From JADKFD01 sp050250665 (lineage in GTDB: Bacteria > Pseudomonadota > Gammaproteobacteria > Xanthomonadales > SZUA-5), in assembly GCA_050250665.1 (NCBI GenBank), contig JBFWOF010000029.1, forward strand, positions 1 to 64,000: a DNA stretch of 64,000 nt, in the 5' to 3' direction. The first letter of the stretch is position 1. Every line of letters begins with the position of its first letter. This document shows, one piece after another, positions 52,167-61,493 of this stretch. The notes below the pieces were generated by a model. The model made no database searches and was not told the DNA's origin. It saw only the letters and a list, made by a program, of their open reading frames with translations. The position numbers were made by a program, and so were the translations under genes.

Positions 52167-53222
52167 ATGAGCGAATCCGATGAAAAGATCGCCGCGCTGT
52201 TCAAGCGGGCGCGTGAGGGAGCAGGGGGCAACGGGGCTGGCGGATCGCGCCGCTCCGGTGCCAGCGACGGTGCCAGAGCGCTGTCCATTGCGGTCATTGT
52301 CGCGCTGGGCGTAGCGGCCTGGGGTGTGTTCAGCAGTTTCTACACGGTGCAGCCGGAAGAACGCGCGGTGGTCAAACGCTTTGGCGCGGTGGTAGCCATC
52401 AACGATCCAGGACTGCATTTCAAGCTGCCCTTCGGTGTCGATGTGGTTCAGAAGGTGGCCACCGAACGCGTGCTCAAGCAGGAATTCGGCTTCCGCACCT
52501 TGGGCTCGGACGACGAGCGCTCGCAGTATTCGCCCAATGATTTTCCGGACGAGTCGCTGATGCTCTCGGGAGATCTCAACATCATCGACGTCGAGTGGGT
52601 AGTGCAGTACCGCATCTCCGACCCGGTGAAGTACCTCTATGAACAACGCGATCCGGATCGAACGCTGCGCGATATCTCCGAGTCGGTGATGCGCAGGGTG
52701 GTCGGCAACCGTCTCGGCAGCGAAGTGCTGACCACGGCCCGTGTCGCCATTGCCGGCGTGGCCCGCGACGAGATTCAGAAGGCCATGACCGCCTATGACA
52801 ACGGTATCCATGTGGTCACCGTGGAATTGCAGGACGTGGTGCCGCCGGCGGCGGTGAAGCCGGCTTTCAACGAGGTGAACGAGGCGCGCCAGGAGCGCGA
52901 GCGCATGATCAACGAGGCCACCAAGCAGGCCAATCAGGAAATACCCAAGGCCAAGGGTGAGGCCAATCGGGCGCTGTCAGAGGCCCAGGGCTATGCCACC
53001 GAGCGCGTCAATCGCGCCAAGGGCGAGACCGCCCGCTTCAATTCGATACTGACCGAATATCGCGATGCACCCGAAGTCACGCGCACTCGGCTGTATCTCG
53101 AGACACTGAATGGCGTGTTGCCCACGGTCGGCACGGTACTGGTGGTGCAGGACGGCCAGGTTTCGCCGCTGCCGCTGATGAATCTGCGCGACGCCGGCCG
53201 CAAGCAGGAGAATGCACAATGA
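52167..53222 (+). CDS. hflK: FtsH protease modulator HflK
   Basis: The ATG at 52167 follows GGAGG and gives MSESDEKIAALFKRA. The 351-residue product has a Gly-rich N-terminal tail (about 14-35), one membrane helix (about 38-58) and a prohibitin/SPFH domain (about 60-250, VQPEERAVVKRFGAV) with a long Glu/Arg helix after it. HflK and HflC form a cage in the inner membrane that restrains FtsH. hflC follows with a 4-bp overlap. An hfq-hflX context is absent here. Confidence 0.95.
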   Translation: MSESDEKIAALFKRAREGAGGNGAGGSRRSGASDGARALSIAVIVALGVAAWGVFSSFYTVQPEERAVVKRFGAVVAINDPGLHFKLPFGVDVVQKVATERVLKQEFGFRTLGSDDERSQYSPNDFPDESLMLSGDLNIIDVEWVVQYRISDPVKYLYEQRDPDRTLRDISESVMRRVVGNRLGSEVLTTARVAIAGVARDEIQKAMTAYDNGIHVVTVELQDVVPPAAVKPAFNEVNEARQERERMINEATKQANQEIPKAKGEANRALSEAQGYATERVNRAKGETARFNSILTEYRDAPEVTRTRLYLETLNGVLPTVGTVLVVQDGQVSPLPLMNLRDAGRKQENAQ

Positions 53223-54172
53223 GCCGCCCCTTCCTGATTTTTCTGGCCGTGATCGTGGCCTTCTTCATCGGTCAGTCGGTTTATGTGATCGACCAGGCTG
53301 AGCAGGGCATCGTCGTCCAGTTTGGCGAACCGGTAGGCGAGGTCGTGACCGAGCCGGGTTTGCACTGGAAACTGCCCTTTGTCCAGAACGTGCGTCGTTT
53401 CGACAAGCGCATCCTGCCCTGGGATGGTGATGTCTCGCAGGTGCCCACGCTCGGTCGCGAGTTCATCCTGGTCGATGCCACCGCGCGATGGCGCATTGCC
53501 GATCCGCTCAAGTTCCTGCGTTCGGTGCGCGATGAGACCGGTGCCCGCACGCGCCTCGATGACATCATCGATTCGGTAGTGCGCGACATCATTTCCGGCA
53601 CCGATCTGGAAGAGATCGTGCGCTCCGCCGACTGGGCGGTGGACGTCAAACTGCTCGATGAGGAAGGCGTGGCCCGCGAGGACGTGGATCTGGAGAAGCC
53701 GAAGAAGGGTCGTGGTCGACTGGAACAGGAAATCCGCATCGCCGCTTCCAAGCAGATGCCGGAACTGGGCATCGAACTGGTGGACGTACGCCTCAAGCGC
53801 ATCAACTACATCGACAGCGTGCGGGCCCAGGTGGAAAACCGCATGGTCTCCGAGCGCCAGAGCATCGCCGCGCGCTTTCGTTCAGAGGGTGAGGGTCGCA
53901 GCCAGGAGATCCTCGGCGAAATGCAGCGCGAACTGCGCACCATCCGTTCCGAGGCCGAGCGTCAGGCTGCCGAAATCCGCGGCAAGGCCGACGCCGAAGC
54001 CACCAGGATCTACGGTCAATCCTACGGCGCCGATCCGGAGTTCTATGCCTTCATGCGCACCCTGGAGAGCTACCAGGCCATGGGCGAGAACACCACGCTG
54101 ATGCTGAGTGCGGATTCGGAGTTCTTCCGCTACCTGGAATCGACCCGCAAGCGCGGCCCGGCGGCCCGCTGA
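53219..54172 (+). CDS. hflC: FtsH protease modulator HflC
   Basis: The 317-residue product has an N-terminal membrane helix (about 4-22) and an SPFH domain (YVIDQAEQGIVVQFGEPVGE), followed by the RFRSEGEGRSQEILGEMQRE coiled region. It is slightly longer than E. coli HflC in the middle, with an insert (EEGVAREDVDLEKPKKGRG). It partners HflK, with ATGA overlap. A hairpin follows the stop. Confidence 0.95.
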   Translation: MSRPFLIFLAVIVAFFIGQSVYVIDQAEQGIVVQFGEPVGEVVTEPGLHWKLPFVQNVRRFDKRILPWDGDVSQVPTLGREFILVDATARWRIADPLKFLRSVRDETGARTRLDDIIDSVVRDIISGTDLEEIVRSADWAVDVKLLDEEGVAREDVDLEKPKKGRGRLEQEIRIAASKQMPELGIELVDVRLKRINYIDSVRAQVENRMVSERQSIAARFRSEGEGRSQEILGEMQRELRTIRSEAERQAAEIRGKADAEATRIYGQSYGADPEFYAFMRTLESYQAMGENTTLMLSADSEFFRYLESTRKRGPAAR

Positions 54173-54178
54173 TTGCAT

Positions 54179-54205
54179 ACCTGCGGGCAGCGTTTGCCCG
54201 CAGGT
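54179..54205 (+). terminator. hairpin after hflC
   Basis: An 11-bp perfect stem ACCTGCGGGCA/TGCCCGCAGGT with a 5-nt loop starts 7 bp after the hflC stop. Only a weak T-rich stretch (CTGGTTG) follows. Confidence 0.6.
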
Positions 54206-54273
54206 CTGGTTGCCTGGCTGCAACGCGCCTGTCTGTTTCGGCCCGACAGTGCCCACGGACCATGAACCCCCGG

Positions 54274-54380
54274 CGTCATTGCGAGCGTAGCGAAGCAATC
54301 CAGACACGCATTCTCAGAAGCACTGGATTGCTTCGTCGCTGCGTTCCTCTCCATGAATCCATATCGTAAGGTGTTGATTT
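54274..54380. repeat. dispersed repeat family C, copy 3
   Basis: It starts CGTCATTGCGAGCGTAGCGA and ends with the CTCTCCATGAATCCAT...GTTGATTT tail shared only with the copy at 1876-1980. Confidence 0.78.
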
Positions 54381-54387
54381 GCCATTG

Positions 54388-54468
54388 CAGGTCACGTTGC
54401 TCCCCTGGCGAGCTACGTGACGAAACTCGATGTCACGTAGTCCGCTAACGCGGACAACATGACCTACG
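54388..54468. repeat. repeat family E, copies 4 and 5 in inverted pair
   Basis: CAGGTCACGTTG...CTACGTGACG (54388-54422) is inverted relative to TCACGTAGTCC...ACATGACCTAC (54433-54467). Same family as at 31515-31663. The rest of the 600-bp gap between hflC and the DUF4397 gene shows no gene. Confidence 0.72.
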
Positions 54469-54775
54469 ACGGCGAGTTCATGGCCCGTGCGCAGTGTCGG
54501 GCCGACACGCGCTCCTCGCAATGACGCCCCGTCTTGCCCCGCTGGCCTTGCTGGTCGCGCCGAATGGGCGCTTCTGCTGGAAGCAGCTCTTTGTCTGCAC
54601 AAAGTCCTGATCAAGGCTGCACGGCAAGGCCACGAAACCCGCACATCGAATTGATACCAATTGCATCGTGCGTTGATGCTGCATTTCACATGCTGATCCT
54701 GCGCTGCCGATTCCCGGCAGACGAGTGGCAACGCCCAGCGTTGTTTCCCCTCTGGCATCGCAGGAGTACCAACTC

Positions 54776-56551
54776 ATGATTCGAAAACCCATCGTCGCCG
54801 GCACCCTCGCTCTGGCGCTGATTTCATTTGGCAATGGCGCCTTCGCCAGTGCCCGCGTCACCGTCGGTCATTTCGCGCCCTTCGCACCCACCTTGCAGGG
54901 CACTTCGGTCAGCATCCGCGTCAACGGTCAGACTGCGCTGCAGAATGTGCAGTTCGGCCAGTTCACCGAATACCTGACGCTCGGCGGCGCCGGTAGCTAC
55001 ACGGTTGAAGTGCTGCCCACGGGCACCAACACCGTCGCCATCAGCGCTACCCTGGATCTGGCCGACAACACCGATTACACCGTGCTGGCCGTTGGTGATG
55101 GCGGCAATCAGGCGCTGTCCCTGCTGCCGCTGGTCGATGACAACACAGCGCCGCCCGCAGGTCAGGTCAAGGTGCGGGTCGTCCATGCCGCGCCCTTCGC
55201 CAATACGCTTGCGGCGACCGAAGTGTCGGTGCGCGACAACAACAACGCCATCGTCGGCGGGCTCGGTCGAGTGCCGTTCAAGGGCGCCAGCGGCTATCTG
55301 ACGCTGCCGGCCGCCACCTACGATCTCAAGGTCGCCACGCCGGACGGCAACACCACGCTGATCGATCCCAAGCCCGCCGCGCTGCCGGCCGGCGGCATTC
55401 TTACGCTGGTCGCCACTGGCGGCGCCAACGGCTACGCCACCGGCATCACGGCCATCGCCGCCGGTGCGGCTCCCAGCAATCCCTTGCCGACCTTCGCCAT
55501 CGGCCCGGTCAAGGTCCGAGTTGCCCACTTTGCTCCGTTTGCTGCCACGCTGGATGGCACCGCGGTGCGGGTGCAGGTCAATGGTGCCGAAGTGCTGAGC
55601 AACTTCAGGTTCCGCGAATTCACGCCCGAGTTGGAGCTGACCCAGGGCGCTTACCAGATTCAGGTCTTCCCGCAGGCTTCGGCCACGGCCGCAATCAGCG
55701 GCACGGTCGAACTGGATGGCAACAAGAGCTACACCCTGGCAGCCGTCGGCAATGGCTCACTGCAGCAGTTGGCGCTGCAGCAGTTCGAGGATCGCACCAG
55801 TGCGGCTCCTGAAGGCAGCTACGCGCTGCGCGTGGCCCATACCGCACCCTTTGCGGCCACAGCTGAGGCGACCTCGGTCTCCATCCGCAGCGACGGTGGC
55901 GATGTGGTCGCGGGCTTGTCCAGCGTGCCCTATGGCGCGGCCAGTGGCTATCTGGAGCTGCCCACCGGCACCCTGGACGTGAAAGTAGCCACGCCTGACG
56001 GCAATACCAATCTGATCGACCTGGCGCCGCTCAACCTGCCAGCCGGCGCCATCGCCACCGCATATGCCGTCGGCGACGGCATCAATCAGCCGCTGGGTAT
56101 TGTTGCGATCCCGGTCGGGGATGTGCCGCTGGAGGCCAACGTCGATCAGAGCGTGGACGGCATCTGGTTCAATCCGAGTCTGAGCGGGCAGGGCTGGAGC
56201 TTCCACACGCTGGCGGCGCAGAATCGTCTGGTGGGTGCCTGGTACACCTATTCCAACGACGGCAGCGGCCGCCACCTGTGGTACACGCTGGATTCCTGTC
56301 GCTCGGCGCCGGGCGCCAGCACCTGCGCCATTCCCGGCGGCTTTGACAACCGTGAAGTCGAACTGTCGATCTATGAAAGTGAGGGCGGTCTGTTCAATCA
56401 GCCCGCTCCGGTGGTGACTCGCGACGTCGGTGTCATGACCGTGCGCTTCCTCAGCTGCACCCAGGCCGAGATGCGCTTCCAGATCGGCAGTTTCACCTCT
56501 GCCACCGTCCAGCTGAGCAACTTGATTCCGAAGCCGGGCTGCAGTCTCTGA
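54776..56551 (+). CDS. exported DUF4397 protein with four repeats
   Basis: The ATG at 54776 follows AGGAG and gives a signal peptide (MIRKPIVAGTLALALISFGN to FAS). The 591-residue product has four DUF4397-type units, each starting with a VRVxHxAPFA motif (about residues 22, 138, 250 and 364). Units 1 and 3 resemble each other (GTSVSIRVNG, GTAVRVQVNG), as do 2 and 4, each with VATPDGNT; so a two-domain block was duplicated. The last 120 residues (GIWFNPSLSGQGWSFHTLAA and Cys-rich end) are a separate domain. It is probably a surface or cell wall-associated protein. Confidence 0.85.
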   Translation: MIRKPIVAGTLALALISFGNGAFASARVTVGHFAPFAPTLQGTSVSIRVNGQTALQNVQFGQFTEYLTLGGAGSYTVEVLPTGTNTVAISATLDLADNTDYTVLAVGDGGNQALSLLPLVDDNTAPPAGQVKVRVVHAAPFANTLAATEVSVRDNNNAIVGGLGRVPFKGASGYLTLPAATYDLKVATPDGNTTLIDPKPAALPAGGILTLVATGGANGYATGITAIAAGAAPSNPLPTFAIGPVKVRVAHFAPFAATLDGTAVRVQVNGAEVLSNFRFREFTPELELTQGAYQIQVFPQASATAAISGTVELDGNKSYTLAAVGNGSLQQLALQQFEDRTSAAPEGSYALRVAHTAPFAATAEATSVSIRSDGGDVVAGLSSVPYGAASGYLELPTGTLDVKVATPDGNTNLIDLAPLNLPAGAIATAYAVGDGINQPLGIVAIPVGDVPLEANVDQSVDGIWFNPSLSGQGWSFHTLAAQNRLVGAWYTYSNDGSGRHLWYTLDSCRSAPGASTCAIPGGFDNREVELSIYESEGGLFNQPAPVVTRDVGVMTVRFLSCTQAEMRFQIGSFTSATVQLSNLIPKPGCSL

Positions 56552-56565
56552 GCGCAGTCTTCCCC

Positions 56566-56591
56566 GCCCCCGGAGCCTACGCTCCGGGGGC
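56566..56591 (+). terminator. hairpin after DUF4397 gene
   Basis: GCCCCCGGAGC pairs with GCTCCGGGGGC around CTAC, 14 bp after the stop. No T tract follows (AATCGCGTT). Confidence 0.5.
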
Positions 56592-56715
56592 AATCGCGTT
56601 CAGATCTTTCCGAACAACCCGCGGTCAATCGATCGGCGGACAGGGGCTGGGCGAAATCCCAGCTGTGGCGTGTCATGGGCTAGACTTCCGCATCTCTCTG
56701 CGCCCGAGCTTTACC

Positions 56716-56940
56716 ATGGCCCGTCATGACCCCAGTCAGGATCGATTGATTCAGCCCAACGCCGAAAACACCTATGAAGTCGGGCCCTCCGATCTGCCAC
56801 TGGCCTGCCCGATGCCCGGCATGCATCTGTGGAACTCGCATCCGCGGGTCTATCTGCCGGTCGAATCCAGCCCTTCGGTCAAGTGTCCTTACTGCGGAGC
56901 CGTGTACACGCTGAAAGGCGCGCCGGTCCACGGCCACTGA
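56716..56940 (+). CDS. CHCC-type zinc finger protein (NDUFS6-like)
   Basis: The ATG at 56716 gives a 74-residue product. Its ligands C31 (LACPMPG), H42 (WNSHPRVYLP) and C57/C60 (VKCPYCGAVY) form the zf-CHCC pattern shared with the 13-kDa complex I subunit NDUFS6. Small bacterial homologues are common in proteobacteria and have no settled role. It precedes the glycosyltransferase cluster on the same strand. Confidence 0.87.
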   Translation: MARHDPSQDRLIQPNAENTYEVGPSDLPLACPMPGMHLWNSHPRVYLPVESSPSVKCPYCGAVYTLKGAPVHGH

Positions 56941-56999
56941 ACGGCGAACAGCGGCGACGTCGCAAGTCGCGTCGCCATTCAGCCAGCCCGATCGACAGC

Positions 57000-58169
57000 G
57001 TGAACGCTGTAGACGCCGCCAGATCGGGGCTGCGGTGGACAGTGGTCCAGCTGATCCCGCGGCTATCGCCTGGCGGGGCCGAACGCTCGACCATGGAAAC
57101 GGCGCGGGCGCTGGTCGCTGCCGGCCACCGCTCCATCGTCGTCTCCGGCGGCGGTCGTTGGGTGCCGCGACTCAAGGCTGAAGGCAGCGAACACATACAG
57201 TTGCCGATCGGGTCCAAGAGTCTGGGTGCCATCTGGACCGTGCTGAGGCTGCGCTGGCTGCTGCAGCGTCTACGCCCGGATCTGGTACATGCACGTTCGC
57301 GCTTGCCGGCCTGGCTGCTGAAACTGGCGCTGCTGGGCAGCGGACTACGCGTGGCTCAGGTCAACACGGTGCACGGATTGAATTCAGTCTCTCGCTACAG
57401 TCGGATTCTGACGCGGGCCGATCGGGTGATCGCGGTCTCGCAGACCACGCGGAATTATCTGCTGGCCAACTATCCCGGCATCGATGACTCGCGCTTGCGG
57501 ATCGTGCCGCCGGGTGCTGATCCGCTGGAGTTTCCGTCGGGAACGCGGTGCTCCGAGGAATGGCTGGAAGCCTTGCATTACGAGTTTCCCGCGCTGGCCG
57601 GCGGTCTGCTCATGACACTGCCTGGCCGCGGCACGCGCCTGAAGGGCCATGCCGAAGCCATCCGATTGCTCGCGAAAGTCAGAGAGCAGGGCGTCGATGC
57701 GCGCTTGCTGCTGCTGGGTGTGGTCGAGGAATCGCGCCGCGACTATGTGCGCGAACTGCAGGCGCTGGCGCGGCAACTCGGTATGGATGAGTACGTGGCT
57801 TTCAGTACGCCGCGCGGCGATGTGCGCGACGTTTACGCGGCCAGTGCCCTGGTGCTGCAGTTGTCCACGCGTCCGGAGAGCTTCGGTCGGGTCGTGGCCG
57901 AGGCGCTGTGCCTGGGGCGACCGGTGCTGGGCTATGACCACGGCGGGGTCGGTGATCTGCTGCGCGAGCTGTATCCGGCCGGCTGTTCGCCGCTCGGTGA
58001 TCTCGATGCCCTCACCGAACGCGCCTTGCTGCTGTTGCGGGAGGCACCGGAAGTCGACACCGCCCGCGTGCCCAAGGTCAGTGATTCCCAGGCGCTGACG
58101 CTGTCGGTGTATTCGGAGCTGCTGGATGGCACGGCACCGCATCCGGCGGCGCTGGCCAGGTCGTCATGA
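57000..58169 (+). CDS. family 4 glycosyltransferase
   Basis: A GTG at 57000 is the best available start, giving 389 residues; it has no strong ribosome site and a GTG about 40 bp later is possible. The N-terminal domain opens VVQLIPRLSPGGAERSTMET, and the C-terminal GT-B domain has LPGRGTRLKGHAEAIRLLAK and STRPESFGRVVAEALCLGRP with the EX7E motif. It probably adds a sugar to lipid A core on the cytosolic face. It overlaps the ligase gene by 4 bp. Confidence 0.85.
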   Translation: MNAVDAARSGLRWTVVQLIPRLSPGGAERSTMETARALVAAGHRSIVVSGGGRWVPRLKAEGSEHIQLPIGSKSLGAIWTVLRLRWLLQRLRPDLVHARSRLPAWLLKLALLGSGLRVAQVNTVHGLNSVSRYSRILTRADRVIAVSQTTRNYLLANYPGIDDSRLRIVPPGADPLEFPSGTRCSEEWLEALHYEFPALAGGLLMTLPGRGTRLKGHAEAIRLLAKVREQGVDARLLLLGVVEESRRDYVRELQALARQLGMDEYVAFSTPRGDVRDVYAASALVLQLSTRPESFGRVVAEALCLGRPVLGYDHGGVGDLLRELYPAGCSPLGDLDALTERALLLLREAPEVDTARVPKVSDSQALTLSVYSELLDGTAPHPAALARSS

Positions 58170-59437
58170 GCGAGCGCCTGCCGAATCCGGCGTTGACGCT
58201 CGCGGCCCTGGTGCTGCTGGTGCCGCTGTTGCTGCCCTTCTCGCGCAGCGTCGAGGTACCGCTGCTGGCCGGTGCCGTCCTCGGTGTCGCATCCCTGTTC
58301 AAGTCTGCCGGCCGGTGGCCTGCGGGACCGGCCGCGCGGGTGCTGTTGCTGGCACTGGCAGCTTATGTGCTGGCGGCGCTGCTGTCGGCCATCGATGCGG
58401 TAGCTCCGCAGAAGAGCTGGACCAATATGCTGGCGGCGCTGCGTTTTCTGGCTTTCGCCGTGGGCATGCTGGCGCTGGCCGCGCAGGCGCTGGCGGCCGG
58501 TGTGGCATCGAAGCGATTGTCGGGTCTGCTGATTCTGGCCGCGGCTGCGCCGATCGCGCTGTGGGTGGCCGATGCCCTGCTGCAGGCGGCCACCGGCTGG
58601 TCGCTGGGCGGCCCGGCGGATGCCGATCGCCTCAGCGGCATCTTTGGTGCCGATGATCTCAAGCTCGGACCGCTGCTGTCGGCCCTGTCACCCCTGCTGC
58701 TGTGGCCGCTGCTGCAAGGGCCACGCTGGCGCCTCGGCGCCTGCTATCTGGCGGTGCTGACGGTGGTCTTGCTGGCAGGCGCCCGCGCCGGCTGGGTGAG
58801 CTTCGCGCTGGTGAGCCTGCTGCTGGCCTGGCGTCTGGCGCGAGGGTCGAAACGGGCGCTGCTGGCCTGGGCTGGTGCGGCGCTGCTGTCAGGCCTTGTT
58901 CTGACCGGTGCGGGTTATCAGATCTCGGATGCCTTCAAGGCCAGGGTCGATCGCACGCTCGCCGCCGGCGACGGCCAGCTGGATGTCGCCCTGGCCGGTC
59001 GATTGCCGATCTGGCGCACGGCGGTGCAGATGTTTGCCGCGCATCCGTTCAATGGTGTGGGTGTGCGCGGCTTCCGCCATGCTTATCCCGAATACGCGGC
59101 TGCGGACGATCCCTGGGTCGATCACGCCCGCGGCACCGGCGCCGCCCACGCCCATCAGATCGTGCTGGAGCTGCTGACCGAGACCGGCGTGCTCGGACTG
59201 ACGCTGTGGCTGGCGGCGGCGAGCTTGTTGTGGCGCTGTTCCCGACGCACGATGGACGATCCGGCCGCGCATGCGCCCTGGGTGGCGCTGCTGGTGCTGG
59301 TGTTCCCCGTGAACACGCATCTGGCCTTCTACTCAGTGCCGGTGGGGATCATGCTCTGCTGGCTGCTGACGCTGGCCTGCCTGCAATCGGGTCTGCGCGC
59401 CGTCGGCGACGCGGTCGAATCTGCGCAGGTGCCGTGA
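58166..59437 (+). CDS. O-antigen ligase (WaaL/RfaL-like) membrane protein
   Basis: The 423-residue product has about ten membrane helices and the Wzy_C signature loop: GRLPIWRTAVQMFAAHPFNG followed by VGVRGFRHAYPEY and GAAHAHQIVLELLTETGVLG. The last carries the conserved His of the ligase loop. Such proteins join O-antigen or other polymer to lipid A core at the periplasmic face. An O-antigen polymerase is the alternative. It overlaps the GT4 gene by 4 bp. Confidence 0.85.
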   Translation: MSERLPNPALTLAALVLLVPLLLPFSRSVEVPLLAGAVLGVASLFKSAGRWPAGPAARVLLLALAAYVLAALLSAIDAVAPQKSWTNMLAALRFLAFAVGMLALAAQALAAGVASKRLSGLLILAAAAPIALWVADALLQAATGWSLGGPADADRLSGIFGADDLKLGPLLSALSPLLLWPLLQGPRWRLGACYLAVLTVVLLAGARAGWVSFALVSLLLAWRLARGSKRALLAWAGAALLSGLVLTGAGYQISDAFKARVDRTLAAGDGQLDVALAGRLPIWRTAVQMFAAHPFNGVGVRGFRHAYPEYAAADDPWVDHARGTGAAHAHQIVLELLTETGVLGLTLWLAAASLLWRCSRRTMDDPAAHAPWVALLVLVFPVNTHLAFYSVPVGIMLCWLLTLACLQSGLRAVGDAVESAQVP

Positions 59438-59438
59438 G

Positions 59439-60251
59439 GTGAGCGATCCGTCCACAGCCATGTCATCGCCCGGCGCCGAGGCTGAACACCAGCCGCTGTC
59501 GCTGGTCGTGACCACGCTGAACAATGCCGACACCCTGCGCCGCTGTCTGCAGAGTGCGGCCTTCGCCGACGAACTGCTGCTGGTCGATTCCGGCAGCAGC
59601 GACGACACCCTGGCCATTGCCGCCGAGTTCGGTTGTCGGGTGCTGCACAAGCCCTTCGCCGGCTACGGGCCACAGAAACAGTGGGCCATCGAGCAGGCGC
59701 GGCATCGCTACGTGCTGCTGCTCGATGCCGACGAGTGGTTGCCGGAAGACTGTCAGCACCAGATCCAGGCGCTGCTGGCGGGCATGGCGGCAGGGCAGCC
59801 TGGTCTGGCCGGCTATCGCCTGCCGCGCCGTGAGTTGATCTTCTGGCAATACCAGCACCCCGGAGCGCGCCTGAATCGCTATCTGCGCCTGCTCGATCGC
59901 CAGCGCTTCCGCATGAGCGCATCGACCGTGCATGCGGCGCCTGAAGTGGACGGGCCGGTGGCGGATCTGCGCTGTGCCTTCCACCACGACGGCGAGCCCG
60001 ACATCCACACCAAGGTGGCCAAGATCAATGCCTATTCCAGCGGGCTGGTTGCCGACAAGCTGGAGCGCCGGGTGGGCTTTGTGCGCACCCGCATGCTGCT
60101 CTACCCACCGTGGTTCTTCGTGCGGCAGTACCTGGGCAAGCGCCAATTTCTCGATGGCTGGGCCGGTTTCGTGCAGAGCGTGGTCGGCGCATTCTATGTC
60201 TTCCTGAAGTACGCCAAGGTCTATGAAGTCCGACGCCGAAATCGCCGCTGA
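59439..60251 (+). CDS. family 2 glycosyltransferase, WaaE/KdtX-like
   Basis: A GTG start at 59439 lies 1 bp after the ligase stop; an ATG at 59460 is the alternative. The 270-residue product has the GT-A core LSLVVTTLNNADTLRRCLQS, LLVDSGSSDDTLAIA and the DXD-type LLLDADEWLP. A C-terminal amphipathic region (FVRQYLGKRQFLDGWAG) probably binds the membrane. WaaE-type enzymes add glucose to the heptose of LPS core. It overlaps the next gene by 29 bp. Confidence 0.88.
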   Translation: MSDPSTAMSSPGAEAEHQPLSLVVTTLNNADTLRRCLQSAAFADELLLVDSGSSDDTLAIAAEFGCRVLHKPFAGYGPQKQWAIEQARHRYVLLLDADEWLPEDCQHQIQALLAGMAAGQPGLAGYRLPRRELIFWQYQHPGARLNRYLRLLDRQRFRMSASTVHAAPEVDGPVADLRCAFHHDGEPDIHTKVAKINAYSSGLVADKLERRVGFVRTRMLLYPPWFFVRQYLGKRQFLDGWAGFVQSVVGAFYVFLKYAKVYEVRRRNRR

Positions 60252-61164
60252 GCGCCTGAACTGGCGCTGGCGGCTGCTGTTCGCGCTCGCGCGCTGGCTG
60301 GCGCGGCGGCCGTATCGAACTCAGATGCGCATCGCCCATGGGCTGTCCGGGCCGATGTCGCTGCTGGCTGGCAAGCGCGGTGCCATCGTTGCGGCCAACA
60401 TCGGCTTGTGCTTTCCGGAGCTGAATGCCGAGCAGCAGTCGCAGCTGGTCTGGCGCAATCTGCGCTCGACTGCCGTTAGCGTATTCGAAACCACGATGGC
60501 CTGGTTTGCGCCGCGCTCGGTCACGGCCGACATTGTCGACGTCGAAGGCCTGGAACATCTGCAGCAGGCGCTGGCCGCCGGCAAGGGCGCGCTGTGCCTG
60601 TTCAGCCACTTCACAATGATCGAACTCGGAGGACGGCTGCTGTCCGAGGCGCTGGGACGGCCCATGCACCAGATGGTGCGACGGAACAACGATGCCGCGG
60701 TGGAAGCCATCATCGACGGCGCCCGCCGTCAGTTCTGCGAGCGCACCGTGGAAAAGAAGAATTTGGGCGATCTGTTGCGCTCGCTGCGCGAGGGCCACCC
60801 GGTCGGTTATGCGCCTGACCAGAATTTCAATCTGCACATGGCTTTCGTGCCTTTCTTTGGCCAACCCGCCGCCACCCTGACCATGACCAGCCGCATCGCG
60901 CGGCTGTCGCGGGCACCGGTGCTGTGCTGCTGGATCAGCCGCAAGCCCGATGGCTATGGCTATCGTCTGCGCATCGATCCGCCGCTGACCCAGTTTCCGG
61001 GCGCCGACCCGGTGTCCGATACCGCCCGCATCATCGGCCTGCTCGAAGCCGAAGTGCGCAAGGTGCCCGAGCAGTATCTCTGGGCCCACCGCCGCTTCAA
61101 GACCCGTCCGGACGGCAGCGCGCTGGCCTACGACGCCAAGCTGCTGAAGCCCCGGCATCGCTGA
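60223..61164 (+). CDS. LpxL/HtrB-type lysophospholipid acyltransferase
   Basis: The 313-residue product has the HX4E catalytic motif (H129 and E134 in LFSHFTMIELGG), the RRNNDA segment, and DQNFNLHMAFVPFFGQPAAT of lipid A late acyltransferases. It transfers acyl chains from acyl-ACP to lipid A at the inner membrane. It ends the LPS cluster. The 29-bp overlap with the glycosyltransferase suggests coupled translation. LpxL or LpxM/LpxP identity cannot be fixed from this. Confidence 0.9.
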   Translation: MKSDAEIAAERLNWRWRLLFALARWLARRPYRTQMRIAHGLSGPMSLLAGKRGAIVAANIGLCFPELNAEQQSQLVWRNLRSTAVSVFETTMAWFAPRSVTADIVDVEGLEHLQQALAAGKGALCLFSHFTMIELGGRLLSEALGRPMHQMVRRNNDAAVEAIIDGARRQFCERTVEKKNLGDLLRSLREGHPVGYAPDQNFNLHMAFVPFFGQPAATLTMTSRIARLSRAPVLCCWISRKPDGYGYRLRIDPPLTQFPGADPVSDTARIIGLLEAEVRKVPEQYLWAHRRFKTRPDGSALAYDAKLLKPRHR

Positions 61165-61195
61165 GGTTGTCGGTTGCTGGTTGTCGGTTGTCGGT
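61165..61195. repeat. 7-bp tandem array (GGTTGTC), about 4 copies
   Basis: GGTTGTC, GGTTGCT, GGTTGTC, GGTTGTC start directly at the stop codon of the acyltransferase gene. The unit is the reverse complement of the array before hflK. Confidence 0.85.
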
Positions 61196-61218
61196 GCGGG
61201 ATGTCCGGCGCTTGCGCC

Positions 61219-61292
61219 TGTGGGAGCGGACTCTGTCCGCGACAGCGGTTGCCGGAAGATTGAACCCCTTTTCGCGGCTGAAGCCGCTCCCA
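61219..61292. repeat. REP-like hairpin (GTGGGAGCGG)
   Basis: GTGGGAGCGG...CTGTCCGCGAC pairs with TTCGCGGCTGAAGCCGCTCC...CAC, a 74-bp hairpin like the GTGGGAGCGGCTTCAGCCGC repeats common in Pseudomonas and Xanthomonadaceae. Confidence 0.7.
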
Positions 61293-61358
61293 CCGCAGGA
61301 GCGCACTCATGGTGCAACCGCCGCTGCGACTATCCCAATCTGCAGAACATCCTGGCCA

Positions 61359-61412
61359 GAAGCCGGACCCAGAGTACGCGAAGGAAAAGCAGAGAGAACG
61401 CGAAGAACAGCG
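61359..61412. repeat. family G repeat, half copy
   Basis: AGAAGCCGGACCCAGAGTAC to GCGAAGAACAGCG matches the left half of the element at 38164; the right arm is missing. Confidence 0.6.
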
Positions 61413-61493
61413 ATCCGGCCATCGGGGTATTCTGCGAGGCCTCTCGCCATCGGCCCGCCCCCAATGCCCGTATGGCCAGCGGACAAACGAGTG

